NCBI GenBank assembly: GCA_004356305.1
Contig: SMXJ01000051.1
Coordinates: 1 to 5,364, forward strand
Reading direction: 5' to 3'
Length of the DNA stretch: 5,364 bases
DNA from: Bacteroidota bacterium
GTDB taxonomy: Bacteria > Bacteroidota > Bacteroidia > Flavobacteriales > Flavobacteriaceae
Notes under the pieces: model-generated
Databases searched by the model: none
What the model was told of the DNA's origin: nothing
The model's input: the letters and a program-made list of their open reading frames with translations, nothing else
Program-made: the position numbers and the translations under genes
In this document: positions 5,293-5,364 of the stretch, piece after piece
How the letters are laid out: every line of letters begins with the position of its first letter
Position numbering within the stretch: position 1 is the stretch's first letter

Positions 5293-5364
5293 ATGTCAAG
5301 AGTTTGTGAACTTACAGGGAAAAGAGCGATGTCAGGGAACAAGGTATCTCACGCGCTGAACAGA
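5293..5364 (+). CDS. rpmB: 50S ribosomal protein L28, N-terminal part
   Basis: The 24 residues present (MSRVCELTGKRAMSGNKVSH and the next four) are the conserved L28 N-terminus, with the CELTGKR signature. L28 is a small protein of the large ribosomal subunit, near the exit-site region. The frame is open to the right edge, so about two thirds of the gene lies outside. In Flavobacteriia, rpmB is commonly followed by rpmG and ftsY, which would be expected next. Confidence 0.95.
   Translation, partial: MSRVCELTGKRAMSGNKVSHALNR

Noticed and set aside
1..5364. CRISPR arrays, insertion sequences, tRNA or rRNA genes, phage or toxin-antitoxin genes
   Set aside because: No long direct repeats with spacers, no transposase-like frame, no cloverleaf or rRNA sequence was seen; base and codon use look uniform across the genes.

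Overview
The window looks like chromosomal DNA of a Flavobacteriaceae-type member of the Bacteroidota. This rests on three things. The promoter-like sites have the Bacteroidota -7 form TAnnTTTG. Shine-Dalgarno sequences are absent before the starts, which are A/T-rich. The proteins and gene order (cinA followed by rpmB) are of flavobacterial type. All six recognisable genes and the leading gene fragment lie on the + strand.

Layout: 1-393 is the 3' end of a gene entering from the left, a membrane segment plus a soluble tail, possibly the C-terminus of a family 2 glycosyltransferase. 528-1838 encodes a complete single-lipoyl 2-oxo acid dehydrogenase E2 acyltransferase, preceded by a -7 box and a short hairpin. 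1948-2721 encodes a DEDDh 3'-5' exonuclease with an ExoX-like C-terminal module. After a 290-base gap come three tightly packed genes: a FAHD1-like fumarylacetoacetate hydrolase family enzyme (3012-3623), an orphan histidine phosphotransfer (Hpt) protein (3628-3969) and CinA (3970-5217). They are separated by 4 and 0 bases and are probably one transcript. A well-formed promoter then precedes rpmB (ribosomal protein L28), which runs off the right edge.

The genes are mostly housekeeping. The E2 serves central or branched-chain oxo-acid oxidation, the FAHD1-like enzyme handles oxaloacetate or acylpyruvates, CinA recycles pyridine nucleotide by-products, the exonuclease acts in DNA repair or proofreading, and the Hpt protein relays phosphate in signalling.

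The unexplained structure is in the two gaps flanking the exonuclease gene. Both are built from tandem units of exactly 7 bases in which the first three or four bases are held constant and the rest vary: five ACTA-NNN units at 1893-1927, three TGAG-NNN units plus a variant at 2731-2758, and nine AAG-NNNN units at 2845-2907. Perfect 7- and 14-base direct repeats at 2761-2804 and further A/C-rich heptads up to about 2980 add to this. A 7-base period cannot keep a reading frame, so these arrays are non-coding. An invariant anchor beside free positions is not what simple decay of an old repeat would leave. This is the best candidate here for something undescribed; its function is unknown.
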